This document shows positions 10,852-21,473 of a stretch of DNA of 64,000 bases, one piece after another. Source of the stretch: Macrostomum hystrix (lineage: Eukaryota > Platyhelminthes > Macrostomidae). Position numbers and translations under genes: made by a program. Where the stretch lies: positions 1,550,001-1,614,000 of the forward strand of contig CATNEN010000011.1 in NCBI GenBank assembly GCA_950097015.1, given 5' to 3'. The notes under the pieces were generated by a model. The model was given only the letters and a program-made list of their open reading frames with translations, had not been told where the DNA came from and made no database searches. How positions within the stretch are numbered: the stretch's first letter is position 1; the number at the start of each line of letters is the position of its first letter.

Positions 10852-11745
10852 ATGCAAGTATTATCGAACAGGTTAGACACACAATTATCGAACATGTTAG
10901 ACACACAATCATCGAACAGGTTAGACACACAATCATCGAACAGGTTAGACACACAATTATCGAACAGGTTAGACACACAATTATCGAACAGGTTAGACAC
11001 ACAATTATCTAACAGGTTAGACACACAATTATCTAACAGGTTAGACACACAATTATCTAACAGGTTAGAACACACAATTATCGAACAGGTTAGACACACA
11101 ATTATCGAACAGGTTAGACACACAATTATCAAACAGGTTAGAACACACAATTATCGAACAGGTTAGAACACACAATTATCGAACAGGTTAGACACACAAT
11201 TATCGAACAGGTTAGACACACAATTATCGAACAGGTTAGACACACAATTATCGAACAGGTTAGACACACAATTATCGAACAGGTTAGACACACAATTATC
11301 AAACAGGTTAGACACAATTATCGAACAGGTTAGACACACAATCATCGAACAGGTTAGACACACAATTATCAAACAGGTTAGACAAAATTATCGAACAGGT
11401 TAGACACACAATCATCGAACAGGTTAGACACACAATTATCGAACAGGTTAGACACACAATTATCGAACAGGTTAGACACACAATTATCGAACAGGTTAGA
11501 CACACAATTATCGAACAGGTTAGACACACAATTATCGAACAGGTTAGACACACAATTATCGAACAGGTTAGACACACAATCATCGAACAGGTTAGACACA
11601 CAATTATCGAACAGGTTAGACACACAATTATCGAACAGGTTAGAACACACAATTATCGAACAGGTTAGACACACAATTATCGAACAGGTTAGACACACAA
11701 TTATCGAACAGGTTAGAACACACAATTATCGAACAGGTTAGACAC
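10852..11745. repeat. 24-bp minisatellite with GGTTAGACACA core
   Basis: About 37 copies of a 24-bp unit (GAACAGGTTAGACACACAAT then TATC). Some units carry one extra A or lack CA, which shifts the phase. It is one of four arrays here sharing a TTAGACACA core. Confidence 0.95.
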
Positions 11746-11861
11746 TACTCAGAATCCTACTCAGAAATATCTATACAGGGCAGGTGAAGGAATGATCAAA
11801 ACTAAATGATGTAGACAAAGCCAGCGATTCACGTAAACTGTATAGTGAGTATGCCATGAAC

Positions 11862-13558
11862 TCAGACCGCAGTCTCGTCTACTAGCAGTGGCTCTAGCTG
11901 ATCTGCGTGAATATCACCTACAGGTCGAACAGTTTCGGCAAAATCCTTCACAGCCTTGCAATTATGTGCAGAATTCAGCACATGCTGCTGCTGCTGCTGC
12001 TGCTGCTCGTCGATGTCAGCAGGAGGTGGGTTTCCGCAGTGCAAAGCCAGAAACAACAGTCGAGTGAAGCAGGCTCTAAACTGTTTGGACAATCCGTAAT
12101 AAAATATGAAGTTAATGCTGTGGTTGAATAATGTCATGAGGTCTAGAATGTCTCCAAGCGGGTCGTAGAATCGAATGGTGAAGCACTGCTTGGCCTTCTG
12201 TGATTGGATGCAGCCGAGAATGAAGTAGATCACACCCTGGCACAATGCGATTTGTAAGAGCGAATTGATTTTAATGAGTATAATAAAACTAATGATTTCT
12301 TACCCTGGTCTCTACAAGTACGTCACTAGTTATCCTAGGAATATAAATCAATCAGTACAAATAAAAATCCGGCCTCCATTGGGCCAGATGTGCAGCCGTC
12401 GGCACAGCCGCAGCCATTGTACGGCGCATCTGAAGGCTGGGAGACGCCACACCCCCTCTCAATTACCCCAGCTGACATTGCTGGTACCCATTGGACAGCT
12501 GGATGAACTGAAGCAATGCAGATAATTAAGTGCTTTGCTAGAGAACACAAATTTTTCCTGTGGATTCGGGAATCGAACCCCCGACCTTTAAGTTATCAGT
12601 CAGAAACACTAACCACTAGGCCAGGGGGCTCTAGCCTATAGCCTGTACACTTACAATAGACATTACTATACCACAAGTACCTGTATTAGCATAGTCTCAC
12701 CTGTGGCAGGATGCTGAAGACACTGACCAACACGATAGTAACAAGCAGTTTCGTCGTCCTATTCGAATGAGCATCATCACTGCTTGCAGTTCCAGAACGT
12801 GCGGCAGCCGTCGAACTTCTGGCTTTGAGCGTGCGTCTTCGCCGAGCGGTCTTCTTCAACGACTGGATGAGGAAGACACTCAGGACAGTCAGCAGCAGGA
12901 CTGGCAGAGTCTTGATGCAGATGCTGATAACCCAGAAGTTAACGCTGCTAATCACCCGGTTCTGCCGCATCTTGAAGTCGTAGTAGGTTCGGTTTGGCGT
13001 CAAATTGCAGTCCGAGAGCTTCTCGTCGACCTCCTCGTCGCTGACCGGATTGATCCGATGTCCGAGAATGTTTGGCAGCTGCATGCAGGAGGAAGCCAGC
13101 AGGACGCAGCCAATCACAGTTCTGGCGGCGGTCTCCGTGCACAGCTGCTTGCTGCGCACAGGTAGCTTGATGTAGATGAGCCGAAACACGGCTAGAGCAA
13201 CCGTCACCCATGAGCTGACTGTGTGAGCCAGCACAACAGCGCACAGTTGTATCCAGAGGAACACCTGCCAACCGTACGGCTCCGGACAGAGCAGCTTCAA
13301 CCGGTTGCCCATTGTGAAATAGACACAGAAAGGTAGATAGACGGTTGACATGAAGCAGTCCGAGACAGACAAAGCTGTCAGCAAGGTGTTGGTCGGATTG
13401 CGCATAGACTTCTGACATAGTACCACGATGCTAATCAGATTTGTAGCAGCGCCGAAGATGCACAGAGTCAGGGCCAGGTACTGATGCAAATCTGAGTAGA
13501 TTTCTGAGAATCTCTGCAGAAAGTACGGCGGCTGGCAGTCGGTGTCATTGTCCAGCAT
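11862..13558 (-). CDS. Rhodopsin-class neuropeptide GPCR (myosuppressin/FMRFamide/sex-peptide-receptor type)
   Basis: Two exons, 13558-12701 and 12236-11862, give about 410 residues. The junction is CAG|GTGAGA to CCAG|GGT, phase 0. The start is the ATG at 13558; a longer frame begins upstream at a GTG, which I did not use. Visible: TM1 at about residues 28-48 with GAATN, TM2 with LSVSD, TM3 ending VFRLIYIKLP in place of DRY, a long basic third loop (KKTARRRR), TM6 joined across the splice as SILPQ|GVIYF, and TM7 with NHSINFIFYY in place of NPxxY. The missing DRY, the LPQG in TM6 and the TM7 form fit DMSR/sex-peptide-receptor relatives. The tail has a seven-Gln run and ends ETAV, a class I PDZ ligand form. 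The ligand is unknown. The intron holds a SINE. Confidence 0.88.
12370..12632 (-). mobile_element. tRNA-derived SINE, family 1, in the GPCR intron
   Basis: The head on the minus strand (12632 towards 12568) resembles a tRNA, with a GGTTAG A-box-like segment and GGTTCGATTCCCG-type box B. The body contains CTTAATTATCTGCATTG and ends in CCCAATGG. It aligns over its whole length with the copy at 15320-15576. Confidence 0.8.
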
Positions 13559-13990
13559 TTTTGACGGCACTGTTTGGCAATGGGTTCATTGGGGGGTACG
13601 TGGCCAGGGCTGTCCGTAAAATTGCAATTAACAGACGAATCGATTCATCAGAAACCATTGTAAAAATAGACCAAGCATATTAGTCGTACTAGACAACGCC
13701 TATTAGAGTGTTTCCGAGGTGATCGCTATGATTGAATAGGTGTTTAAGCTTGGTTGATCTGTGCAATTATTGCGGGCACAGGTTCACTGCTTCACGCTTA
13801 GTGCTTGACGTTGGTTTATCTGCATTCACGACCCCCTTTCATGTACTTTTGTGCGTGGAGTTTCAGAACAGAACAGCCTTTTTTCTTCATCAGAACTCAG
13901 TATTTTTGAAGCAGTTAACAGATTAGTGAAGCTACAGTTAACAGATAAGTATTGTTGATGTCGGCTTACTATTATTTTAAAACACCCAGT
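13559..13990. other. Upstream region of the GPCR gene
   Basis: No further gene seen. An AG that could serve as a 3' splice site lies about 15 bases upstream of the GPCR ATG. Confidence 0.35.
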
Positions 13991-14735
13991 CCCTTAGCGG
14001 ATCAGAACCAACACATCTTCCAGTCATTCAACAGATCAGAACAAACACATCTTCCAGTCATTCAACAGATCAGAACAAACACATCTTCCAGTGATTCAAC
14101 AGATCAGAACAAGCACATCTTCCAGTCATTCAACAGATCAGAACAAACACTTCTTCCAGTCATTCAACAGATCAGAACAAACACATCTTCCAGTCATTCA
14201 ACAGATCAGAACAAACACATCTTCCAGTCATTCAACAGATCAGAACAAGCACATCTTCCAGTCATTCAACAGATCAGAACAAACACATCTTCCAGTCATT
14301 CAACAGATCAGAACAAACACATCTTCCAGTCATTCAACAGATCAGAACAAACACATCTTCCAGTCATTCAACAGATCAGAACAAACACATCTTCCAGTCA
14401 TTCAACAGATCAGAACAAACACATCTTCCAGTCATTCAACAGATCAGAACAAACACATCTTCCAGTCATTCAACAGATCAGAACAAACACATCTTCCAGT
14501 CATTCAACAGATCAGAACAAACACATCTTCCAGTCATTCAACAGATCAGAACAAACACATCTTCCAGTCATTCAACAGATTAGAACAAACACATCTTCCA
14601 GTCATTCAACAGATTAGAACAAACACATCTTCCAGTCATTCAACAGATCAGAACAAACACATCTTCCAGTCATTCAACAGATCAGAACAAACACATCTTC
14701 CAGTCATTCAACAGATCAGAACAAACACATCTTCA
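13990..14735. repeat. 34-bp minisatellite
   Basis: About 22 nearly identical copies of a 34-bp unit (CATTCAACAGATCAGAACAA then ACACATCTTCCAGT). Low divergence between units suggests recent amplification. Confidence 0.95.
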
Positions 14736-15181
14736 AGCCCTTCAGTTTGTCAGAAACGACAGCCTATTTCTTAGCAGCCCAGCGGCAATATACTCATCTC
14801 AATTTAGCTCAAAAGACTGCTCTCGTCCCATCAGTTCTCCAAAGCTCAGCCATGTACTCAGAAACTGTTATGGATGGATGTCGTCTAATTAAAAGCCCGT
14901 GCAACAGCTGCCTAGAGCCGGGTGCGGCTAAGAAAAGCGTGTTGTTGTCTTGAACAGCAAACTAATTTTCAAAGCCAACGGCTTGTGAAGTAGAGAGAAA
15001 AACGCAGATGTGAAGTGTACTAATTTCTGATTAAGTTTGGAATGAATGCATTCAACACTCTTGTCAGTCAGTATGTCGATCTGTCTACGAGTACAATACA
15101 TAAGGAGGTTCCCATTTATTTTGTGGAAAGAACCACTAGAATAAAGTTTAGGTACGAAGGATGGATTATAGGTTTTTAGGA
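14736..15181. other. Spacer without a gene
   Basis: A few short open frames on both strands, none with recognisable protein character. Confidence 0.35.
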
Positions 15182-15240
15182 GATGCAGCTTGTGGTTAGA
15201 GCTTCTGATTGAGAAGTCGGCAGTTCGTGTCACAGCGCAA
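15182..15240 (+). mobile_element. tRNA-like SINE head fragment
   Basis: TGTGGTTAGAGC resembles an A box, and GGCAGTTCGTGTC, about 30 bases on, resembles a box B. The body that should follow is not recognisable, so this is a fragment or a different subfamily. Confidence 0.45.
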
Positions 15241-15576
15241 AGTAAAAGTTGAGCAAGTTTTCCCAGCTCTAGATTTGGGCTCCAGCATAAGCCATGCAGA
15301 GTAGACATTAATTGATTCCCCCGATTGGGCCAGATGTGCAGCCGACAGCACAGTCGCAGTTGCGCGGCGCATCTGAAGGCTGCGTACAGCTGTTCAGTCC
15401 ATGGACTGGGAGACACCACACCCACCTTCAATTACCCGAGCTAATGCTTGTACCCATTTAGCAGCTGGGTGAACTGAATCAATGCAGAGTTAGGTGTCTT
15501 GCTAAAGGACACAAATTGTTCCAGTGAGTCGGGAATCGAACCCCGACCTTCAAGTTGTGAGTCAGACGCTCTAAAC

Positions 15577-16699
15577 CAGGGGTCGGCAAACTCCGGCCCG
15601 CGGGCCAGATGCAGCCCTTGAAGCTCCCAAATCCGGCCCGTTGCACCTTCTGACATTTATAGTGTCCTGTTTCATCTCTCTCGAGTCTAATCTCTCCCGT
15701 GTCTAATCTCTCCCGTGTCTAATCTCTCCCATGTCTCATCTCTCCCGTGTCTAATCTCTCCCGTGTCTAATCTCTCCTGTGTCTCATCACTCTCGTGTCT
15801 AATCTCTCCCATGTCTCATCTCTCCCGTGTCTAATCTCTCCCGTGTCTCATCTCTCCCGTGTCTCATCTCTCCCGTGTCTCATCTCTCCCGTGTCTCATC
15901 TCTCCTGTGTCTCATCTCTCCCGTGTCTCATCTCTCGCGTGTCTCATCTCTCCTGTGTCTCTTCTCTCCCGTGTCTCATCTCTCCCGTGTCTCATCTCTC
16001 CCGTGTCTCATCTCTCCTGTGTCTAATCTCTCGCGTGTCTCATCTCCCCCGTGTCTAATCTCTCCTGTGTCTCATGGCTCTCGTGTCTAATCTCTCCCAT
16101 GTCTCATCTCTCCCGTGTCTAATCTCTCGCGTGTCTAATCTCTCGCGTGTCTAATCTCTCCCGTGTCTAATCTCTCCCGTGTCTAATCTCTCCTGTGTCT
16201 CATCACTCTCGTGTCTAATCTCTCCCATGTCTCATCTCTCCCGTGTCTAATCTCTCCCGTGTCTCATCTCTCCCGTGTCTCATCTCTCCCGTGTCTAATC
16301 TCTCCTGTGTCTCATCTCTCCCGTGTCTCATCTCTCGCATGTCTCATCTCTCCTGTGTCTCTTCTCTCCCGTGTCTCATCTCTCCCGTGTCTCATCTCTC
16401 CCGTGTCTCATCTCTCCTGTGTCTAATCTCTCGCGTGTCTCATCTCCCCCGTGTCTCATCTCTCCCGTGTCTCATCTCTCCCGTGTCTCATCTCTCGTGT
16501 GTCTAATCTCTCCCGTGTCTCATCTCTCCCGTGTCTCATCTCTCCCGTGTCTCATCTCTCGTGTGTCTAATCTCTCGCGTGTCTAATCTCTCGCGTGTCT
16601 CATCTCTCCCCTATCTCATATTTATACAGTCAATGCGGCCCGCTGTCGTCTTTTAGGTTCTCTCCTTGGCCCGCCAGCAAATAAGTTTGCCTACCCCTG
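15577..16699. mobile_element. Non-autonomous hAT-type element carrying a minisatellite
   Basis: It starts CAGGGGTCGGCAAACT and ends as the inverted repeat of CAGGGGTAGGCAAACT; both ends also contain GCGGGCC. The flanks are the identical octamer CTCTAAAC at 15569-15576 and 16700-16707, the 8-bp target duplication typical of hAT elements. No transposase is present; nearly all of the interior is a 16-bp minisatellite. It inserted into a SINE head. Confidence 0.9.
15665..16618. repeat. 16-bp minisatellite inside the hAT MITE
   Basis: About 60 copies of TCTCTCCCGTGTCTCA with point variants. The same unit, inverted, fills intron 2 of the P450 gene at 54236-55155. Confidence 0.95.
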
Positions 16700-16720
16700 C
16701 TCTAAACACTAGAACTACAA

Positions 16721-17995
16721 CTTCCTCCGTTAACTTTTGCACTTGATATATATAATTTGTTTCATTTCATGTCATTAAATACTTATAAAGAACGTTTAGG
16801 TCTTCATAAAGGTGCTCAGCTTGTCTGGCTGATGACATTTTTAGGAAATTAGGATGCATGTTTGCATTTCCGACAGTTCAGATTGGTGCCAGGTATTTAA
16901 AAGGATGGTAAGTCAGTATCAATTCAGTCGCTTACTACAGGTTTTAGGGATTTAGAATGAAGCAAACACTGTTATTCGTTAGCTAAATTTGCATTCAAGA
17001 TTTTTTATATAGGGCAACGCCAAAAAACTGCAGAGGACATGTACAGAGGTTTGTGCAGTTTTATCCCAGTTTTATTTGCCTCATAGGGCATTGTGCTGCA
17101 CTGCAATCTCATGGGATCGCGCAGAGATTGTCGAAGCTTTATTATAGGGGAGAAATTTATGGGAAAATTTACCCTGCAGTATAGTGTCTTATCTGTTCAA
17201 TAAAATTCCTCTATTCATTGTGTATAGGATTTCCTAGAAGGAAGAGCATTAATCCTAACAAAAGGATCTCACAAGCACGGATCATTTAAACGGACAGAAA
17301 AAAATTATGACATTTTGCATACATTTAACAATAGCAGCATAGTCAACACATTTTGTCACTGGATAAAGTACAAAAAAACACAAAGATAGCTAGTTTCTTT
17401 ATGTAACAATTGTTCGGTCAGTTTGAAGTTTTCTAATTCTATTCTTTTCAAAGTTCGATTCTCTTCTTAATTTTCCAAAGTATGCATGCGGAAGATACGG
17501 ACACGGAACGCACTGCGGGGGGCGAAAGGGCGAACGAAGTCTGTTTGGACCTGTGGAGATGGGGGTTGGTTGCTAAGGCAAGGAATGAGCGAGAAATCAT
17601 GATTGATGGAATTCAGCCACTTTACACACACCAACCAAGCCCAGCTCGCTAATGGCACCAGCCCTAAAACTTCCTTCTGCCTGTGACTGCAAAGGAAAGA
17701 GAAATCAACGAATGGAATTCAGCTATCACGGGCATGACAACAGGTCTGCCGCTTCGCAAAATGTCCTGAGAGAAAATTTTTGCTCCTCCTGTGGAAGGAG
17801 TTTCTGAAAAAACTTTTCGTGAGAAAGGGTAAAACTGTTGGGTTTAATTGCAGCAGGAAAAAAATTAGCGAGATAAAAAACGTCATCTGATATGCACAAG
17901 GAAAATAGATCTCGTTAGAGAGACTGTTTGGGACCTTGTCTTTTAAGATAAGGATACCTGATATGTCCTACAGATGAATCAGCACCTAATCCTAT
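16721..17995. other. Intergenic stretch without a gene
   Basis: AT-rich with scattered short frames; nothing recognised on either strand. The last ten bases before the next array, CCTATATTTG, also occur at the left edge of the 45.6-kb array. Confidence 0.35.
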
Positions 17996-17997
17996 AT

Positions 17998-18782
17998 TTG
18001 AGGTGGACACCCAATCCTGTCTATGAGGTGGACACCCAATCCTGTCTGTGAGGTGGACACCCAATCCTGTCTATGAGGTGGACACCCAATCCTGTCTGTG
18101 AGGTGGACACCCAATCCTGTCTATGAGGTTGACACCCAATCCTGTCTATGAGGTGGACACCCAATCCTGTCTATGAGGTGGACACCCAATCCTGTCTATG
18201 AGGTGGACACCCAATCCTGTCTGTGAGGTGGACACCCAATCCTGTCTGTGAGGTGGACACCCAATCCTGTCTGTGAGGTGGACACACAATCCTGTCTATG
18301 AGGTGGACACCCAATCCTGTCTGTGAGGTGGACACCCAATCCTGTCTATGAGGTGGACACCCAATCCTGTCTATGAGGTGGACACCCAATCCTGTCTATG
18401 AGGTGGACACCCAATCCCGTCGGTGAGGTGGACACCCAATCCTGTCTGTGAGGTGGACACCCAATCCTGTCTTTGAGGTGGACACCCAATCCTGTCTGTG
18501 AGGTGGACACCCAATCCTGTCTTTGAGGTGGACACCCAATCCTGTCTTTGAGGTTGACACCCAATCCCGTCGGTGAGGTGGACACCCAATCCTGTCTGTG
18601 AGGTGGACACCCAATCCTGTCTGTGAGGTGGACACCCAATCCTGTCTGTGAGGTGGACACACAATCCTGTCTATGAGGTGGACACCCAATCCTGTCTGTG
18701 AGGTGGACACCCAATCCTGTCTATGAGGTGGACACACAATCCTGTCTGTGAGGTGGACACCCAATCCTGTCTATGAGGTCCA
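17998..18782. repeat. 25-bp minisatellite with GGACACCCAATCC core
   Basis: About 31 copies of a 25-bp unit, AGGTGGACACCCAATCCTGT then CTATG, CTGTG or CTTTG. The right edge turns into the palindrome GAGGTCCACCTC (18775-18786), that is, a fragment of a unit in inverted orientation. Confidence 0.95.
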
Positions 18783-18932
18783 CCTCTTATGACTTTGGAA
18801 ATAGTACCTTAATTTCTCTATAATAACTTAGCAACGAGGCAACCTCCTCTGGACTCCTCTAGCAGGGCGAATCCTTTATTCTATAGTCAGCGACAAGTTA
18901 CTTAATTTGGCTCGGTAAAGGTGTGCAGACTA

Positions 18933-19894
18933 CCGGGTGGCCCATGCGTTTAAGGACAACTTAAAAATGATAAAATGTATATACATTTTTAATATAAAAA
19001 CAACCAACAAACGAAAACTTTAACATTTTAACTGACCGCCATAATGTCTAGATGGCAACTAAAAATAACATTTACTCAATGTAGCCCCCCTCCGCTGCAT
19101 ACACGGCTTCAATGGGAGACCGAAACTTGGTACAGGCACCTCTGATGACGGCAGGGCCCTGAGCTGACCAGGCAGCACTAACAGCAACTTGGAGAGTCTC
19201 CACGGTAGCATAAGTTGTTAAACATGCAACGCGGGCCACGTTGTTCCACACAAAGTAATCGAGAGGGGAACAGTCTGGACTCGATGGTGGCCAAGTGGTC
19301 GCATCCCAGAAGTCCTCGCCGAGCTCCCGGCGAAGAAATTCTTGAGTAGCGACAGCCGTGTGGGCAGGAGCGCCGTCCTGCTGAAAAACAAACGTACCTG
19401 GGGCAAAGTTGTGTCGAATCCATGGCAGTACATGATCCTGCAGCATGCGGATGTACTCGGCTGAGTTGATTTTCACTCCAGATCGGGGGAGCCACCCTGC
19501 CGTCCGAAGCCACGACACCGAGAAACATGGCACCTTTGGCATGTTGCTGGCGAGGCATATAGCGGTGTTCCTCCGCAGCAGAGCTGGAGTCTCCTTTCAA
19601 CTGCCGCAGCAGCTCCAACTTCTTCAATGTCGCTCTTGACGGCGTAAACAAACGACCTTGCAACATTGAGGTTCTCTGCTATCTGTGCTGGGCTTATACC
19701 CCGCGCGAGCTGGTCTACCACCATCAAACGTTTAGCGCGATTCATGGCTAATGCTAAGTTGCCGAAAATTTTCGCGGCAGCTACAGACTATATAGGTACT
19801 ATTTTGTCTATGACCAAAACTATTATGCTCTAGCTACCGCTGGCTTTGCTTTCTTCTATTTTTAAGGTTGTCCTTAAACGCATGGGCCACCCGG
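18933..19894 (-). mobile_element. Internally deleted Tc1/mariner-type transposon
   Basis: Terminal inverted repeats start CCGGGTGGCCCATGCG and agree for 28 bases, then differ by one indel before TTAAAAAT. TA dinucleotides flank both ends (18931-18932 and 19895-19896). Inside is a broken transposase on the minus strand. The length of 962 bp is below the usual size of an autonomous element. Confidence 0.92.
19072..19745 (-). pseudogene. Broken Tc1/mariner transposase
   Basis: Three fragments lie in three frames. An N-terminal helix-turn-helix part starts at ATG 19745 (MNRAKRLMVVDQLARG). A middle part contains GAMFLGVVASDGRVAPPIW. A C-terminal part ending at 19072 contains VFQQDGAPAHT and PSSPDCSPLDYFVW, with the second and third catalytic Asp. 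At least two frameshifts and a central deletion that removes the region of the first catalytic Asp make it non-functional. The two visible Asp residues are separated by 33 residues, one fewer than in classic mariners. Confidence 0.88.
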
Positions 19895-19896
19895 TA

Positions 19897-20734
19897 TAGG
19901 AGACAAAGTTTTCTGTCAGACAGAATTTTTAATAGGACAGTACGGTTCAAGGGTCCCAAGTTCGAATTCTGGATCGACTGTCGTGAAACTGTATCAGCCT
20001 ATTTATGAATAGGAGAAAAGATGCCCCGCGGAAATCTCTAGGGGGTCATTTCATCAAATATGGGCATGCAGAACTTTGCAGTGCTCCCCCGAAGGTAAAG
20101 TTCTGCAGAATGGGGAATCGTTTTCCCCATAATAGTGGGAGTATAGGATAAGCGTCTAGAATTCCTTCCCAATATTTGATCTCGACAAGATCCCAAGAGA
20201 CCGAAACTTGCAGCAGCAGCAGCAGTAGTATTTGCATAGAAACTAACTGCTTCATGCACTGTCTACTTTCCAATCTAGCCCTACAGTTTTGTTACTTCAC
20301 TTTCGGGTCAACGTTTGGTTATTAATGAAGAATTTTATGACTTTGGAAATCTACGAGTATACGAGCTAATAATTTGCAATCAAATGAGAATTTACTAATG
20401 ATTTCATATTTTTGTGAAATACTAGATAATCAAACCCAAATTATTACGTTTGTTTGCGTGTCCTTTGGCGAGCATTTAAGTGTACAAGCATATTTTAGAT
20501 GCTAAAAGAAAGCACCGGCGGTCACGCAAACTTCCTAAAATTATTCTTATTTGGAAGAAAAAGTTGATGCCGATTAAAGAAAACTGGGAACATTGCCCCC
20601 CCCGAGTTGTTTTCTTTTCTATAAACTCTCTCCATTTTTAGATTATTTTTTAAATGACTGATCGATCTTAGTGTATGAAATCTTTATGACTCATTTTATG
20701 ACTTTATTGCGTGCTTATGCTTAGTCATAGAGCT
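19897..20734. other. Intergenic stretch without a gene
   Basis: Holds a short CAG run near 20210-20228 and the 16-mer TTATGACTTTGGAAAT at 20335-20350, also present at 18787-18802. A box B-like AAGTTCGAATTCTG occurs near 19960. No gene recognised. Confidence 0.35.
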
Positions 20735-21010
20735 CTGGATCTGTGGACAGACCACCCCGCCCATAGACAACTTGTCCATGCAGTGCTAATGCTTAATCAT
20801 GGAGCTTTGGGTCTATAATCTGGAGTCTGGAGAGACCCACCCCGCCCATAGACAACTTGTCCATGCAGTGCTAATGCTTAATCATGGAGCTTTGGGTCTA
20901 TAATCTGCAAGAGTCTGGACAGACCACCCCACTCCACCCCACCCATAGACAACTCGTCCAGTGCTTATGCTAAGTCATGGAGCTCTCATGGGTCAAAAAT
21001 TGGACAGACC
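20735..21010. repeat. Tandem repeat of about 115 bp, three to four copies
   Basis: Units share AATCATGGAGCTTTGGGTCT, CAGACCACCCC and CCCATAGACAACTTGTCCA. Copies differ by small indels. Confidence 0.8.
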
Positions 21011-21473
21011 AATCCATTCGCCCTATGCTTAGTTAATAGTCACATCAAGACGGATCCTTGAACGCAGGTTATATTGCACTTGCACAAAGCAGCTGGATTT
21101 ATGCAATACGGAGCAAACTTGGCTTTGGGTTAATTTTACAGAAGCTATAATTTTACGGATTCAGTTAGAAAGGAAAAGAAGTACGAAAATATAAGTAAAC
21201 TACAGAACTATAGCAGAAGTGAATGAGAAGGAACGTGAATGAGAATGTACGCCTGCTATATAGGATTTTCCACGGCAGAGGACTTTCAATTATTAAGTTA
21301 AAATAATTCTGCAGCTTCTGAGGGGAGCGGAAGTTTTCTAAGGAAGTCTGCAGAAAGGGTATGTAATTTTCTGCAGATAGAGCTAACTTTCTCAGGTATT
21401 TAATATAAAGAACAGAGACTAATATAGTCTCTGCTAAAGCTTACAGCAGAATACGCTTTTCGGCAACAAAGAG
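21011..21473. other. Spacer without a gene
   Basis: Nothing recognisable on either strand. Confidence 0.35.

Larger units (their letters stand above)
15320..16720 (-). mobile_element. SINE family 1 copy split by a hAT-type MITE
   Basis: 15320-15576 aligns with the SINE at 12370-12632. The tRNA-like head is cut after CTCTAAAC, and the last bases resume at 16700 with the same CTCTAAAC followed by ACTAGAAC. The interruption is the MITE at 15577-16699. Confidence 0.85.

Noticed and set aside
12767-13165. Plus-strand frame of 132 codons
   Set aside because: It is antisense to GPCR exon 1, where transmembrane motifs are clear.
13570-13570. GPCR start at 13570
   Set aside because: That codon is GTG; the first in-frame ATG is at 13558.
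13998-14735. CRISPR-like array of 34-bp repeats
   Set aside because: There are no unique spacers; units abut directly, and the context is an animal genome.
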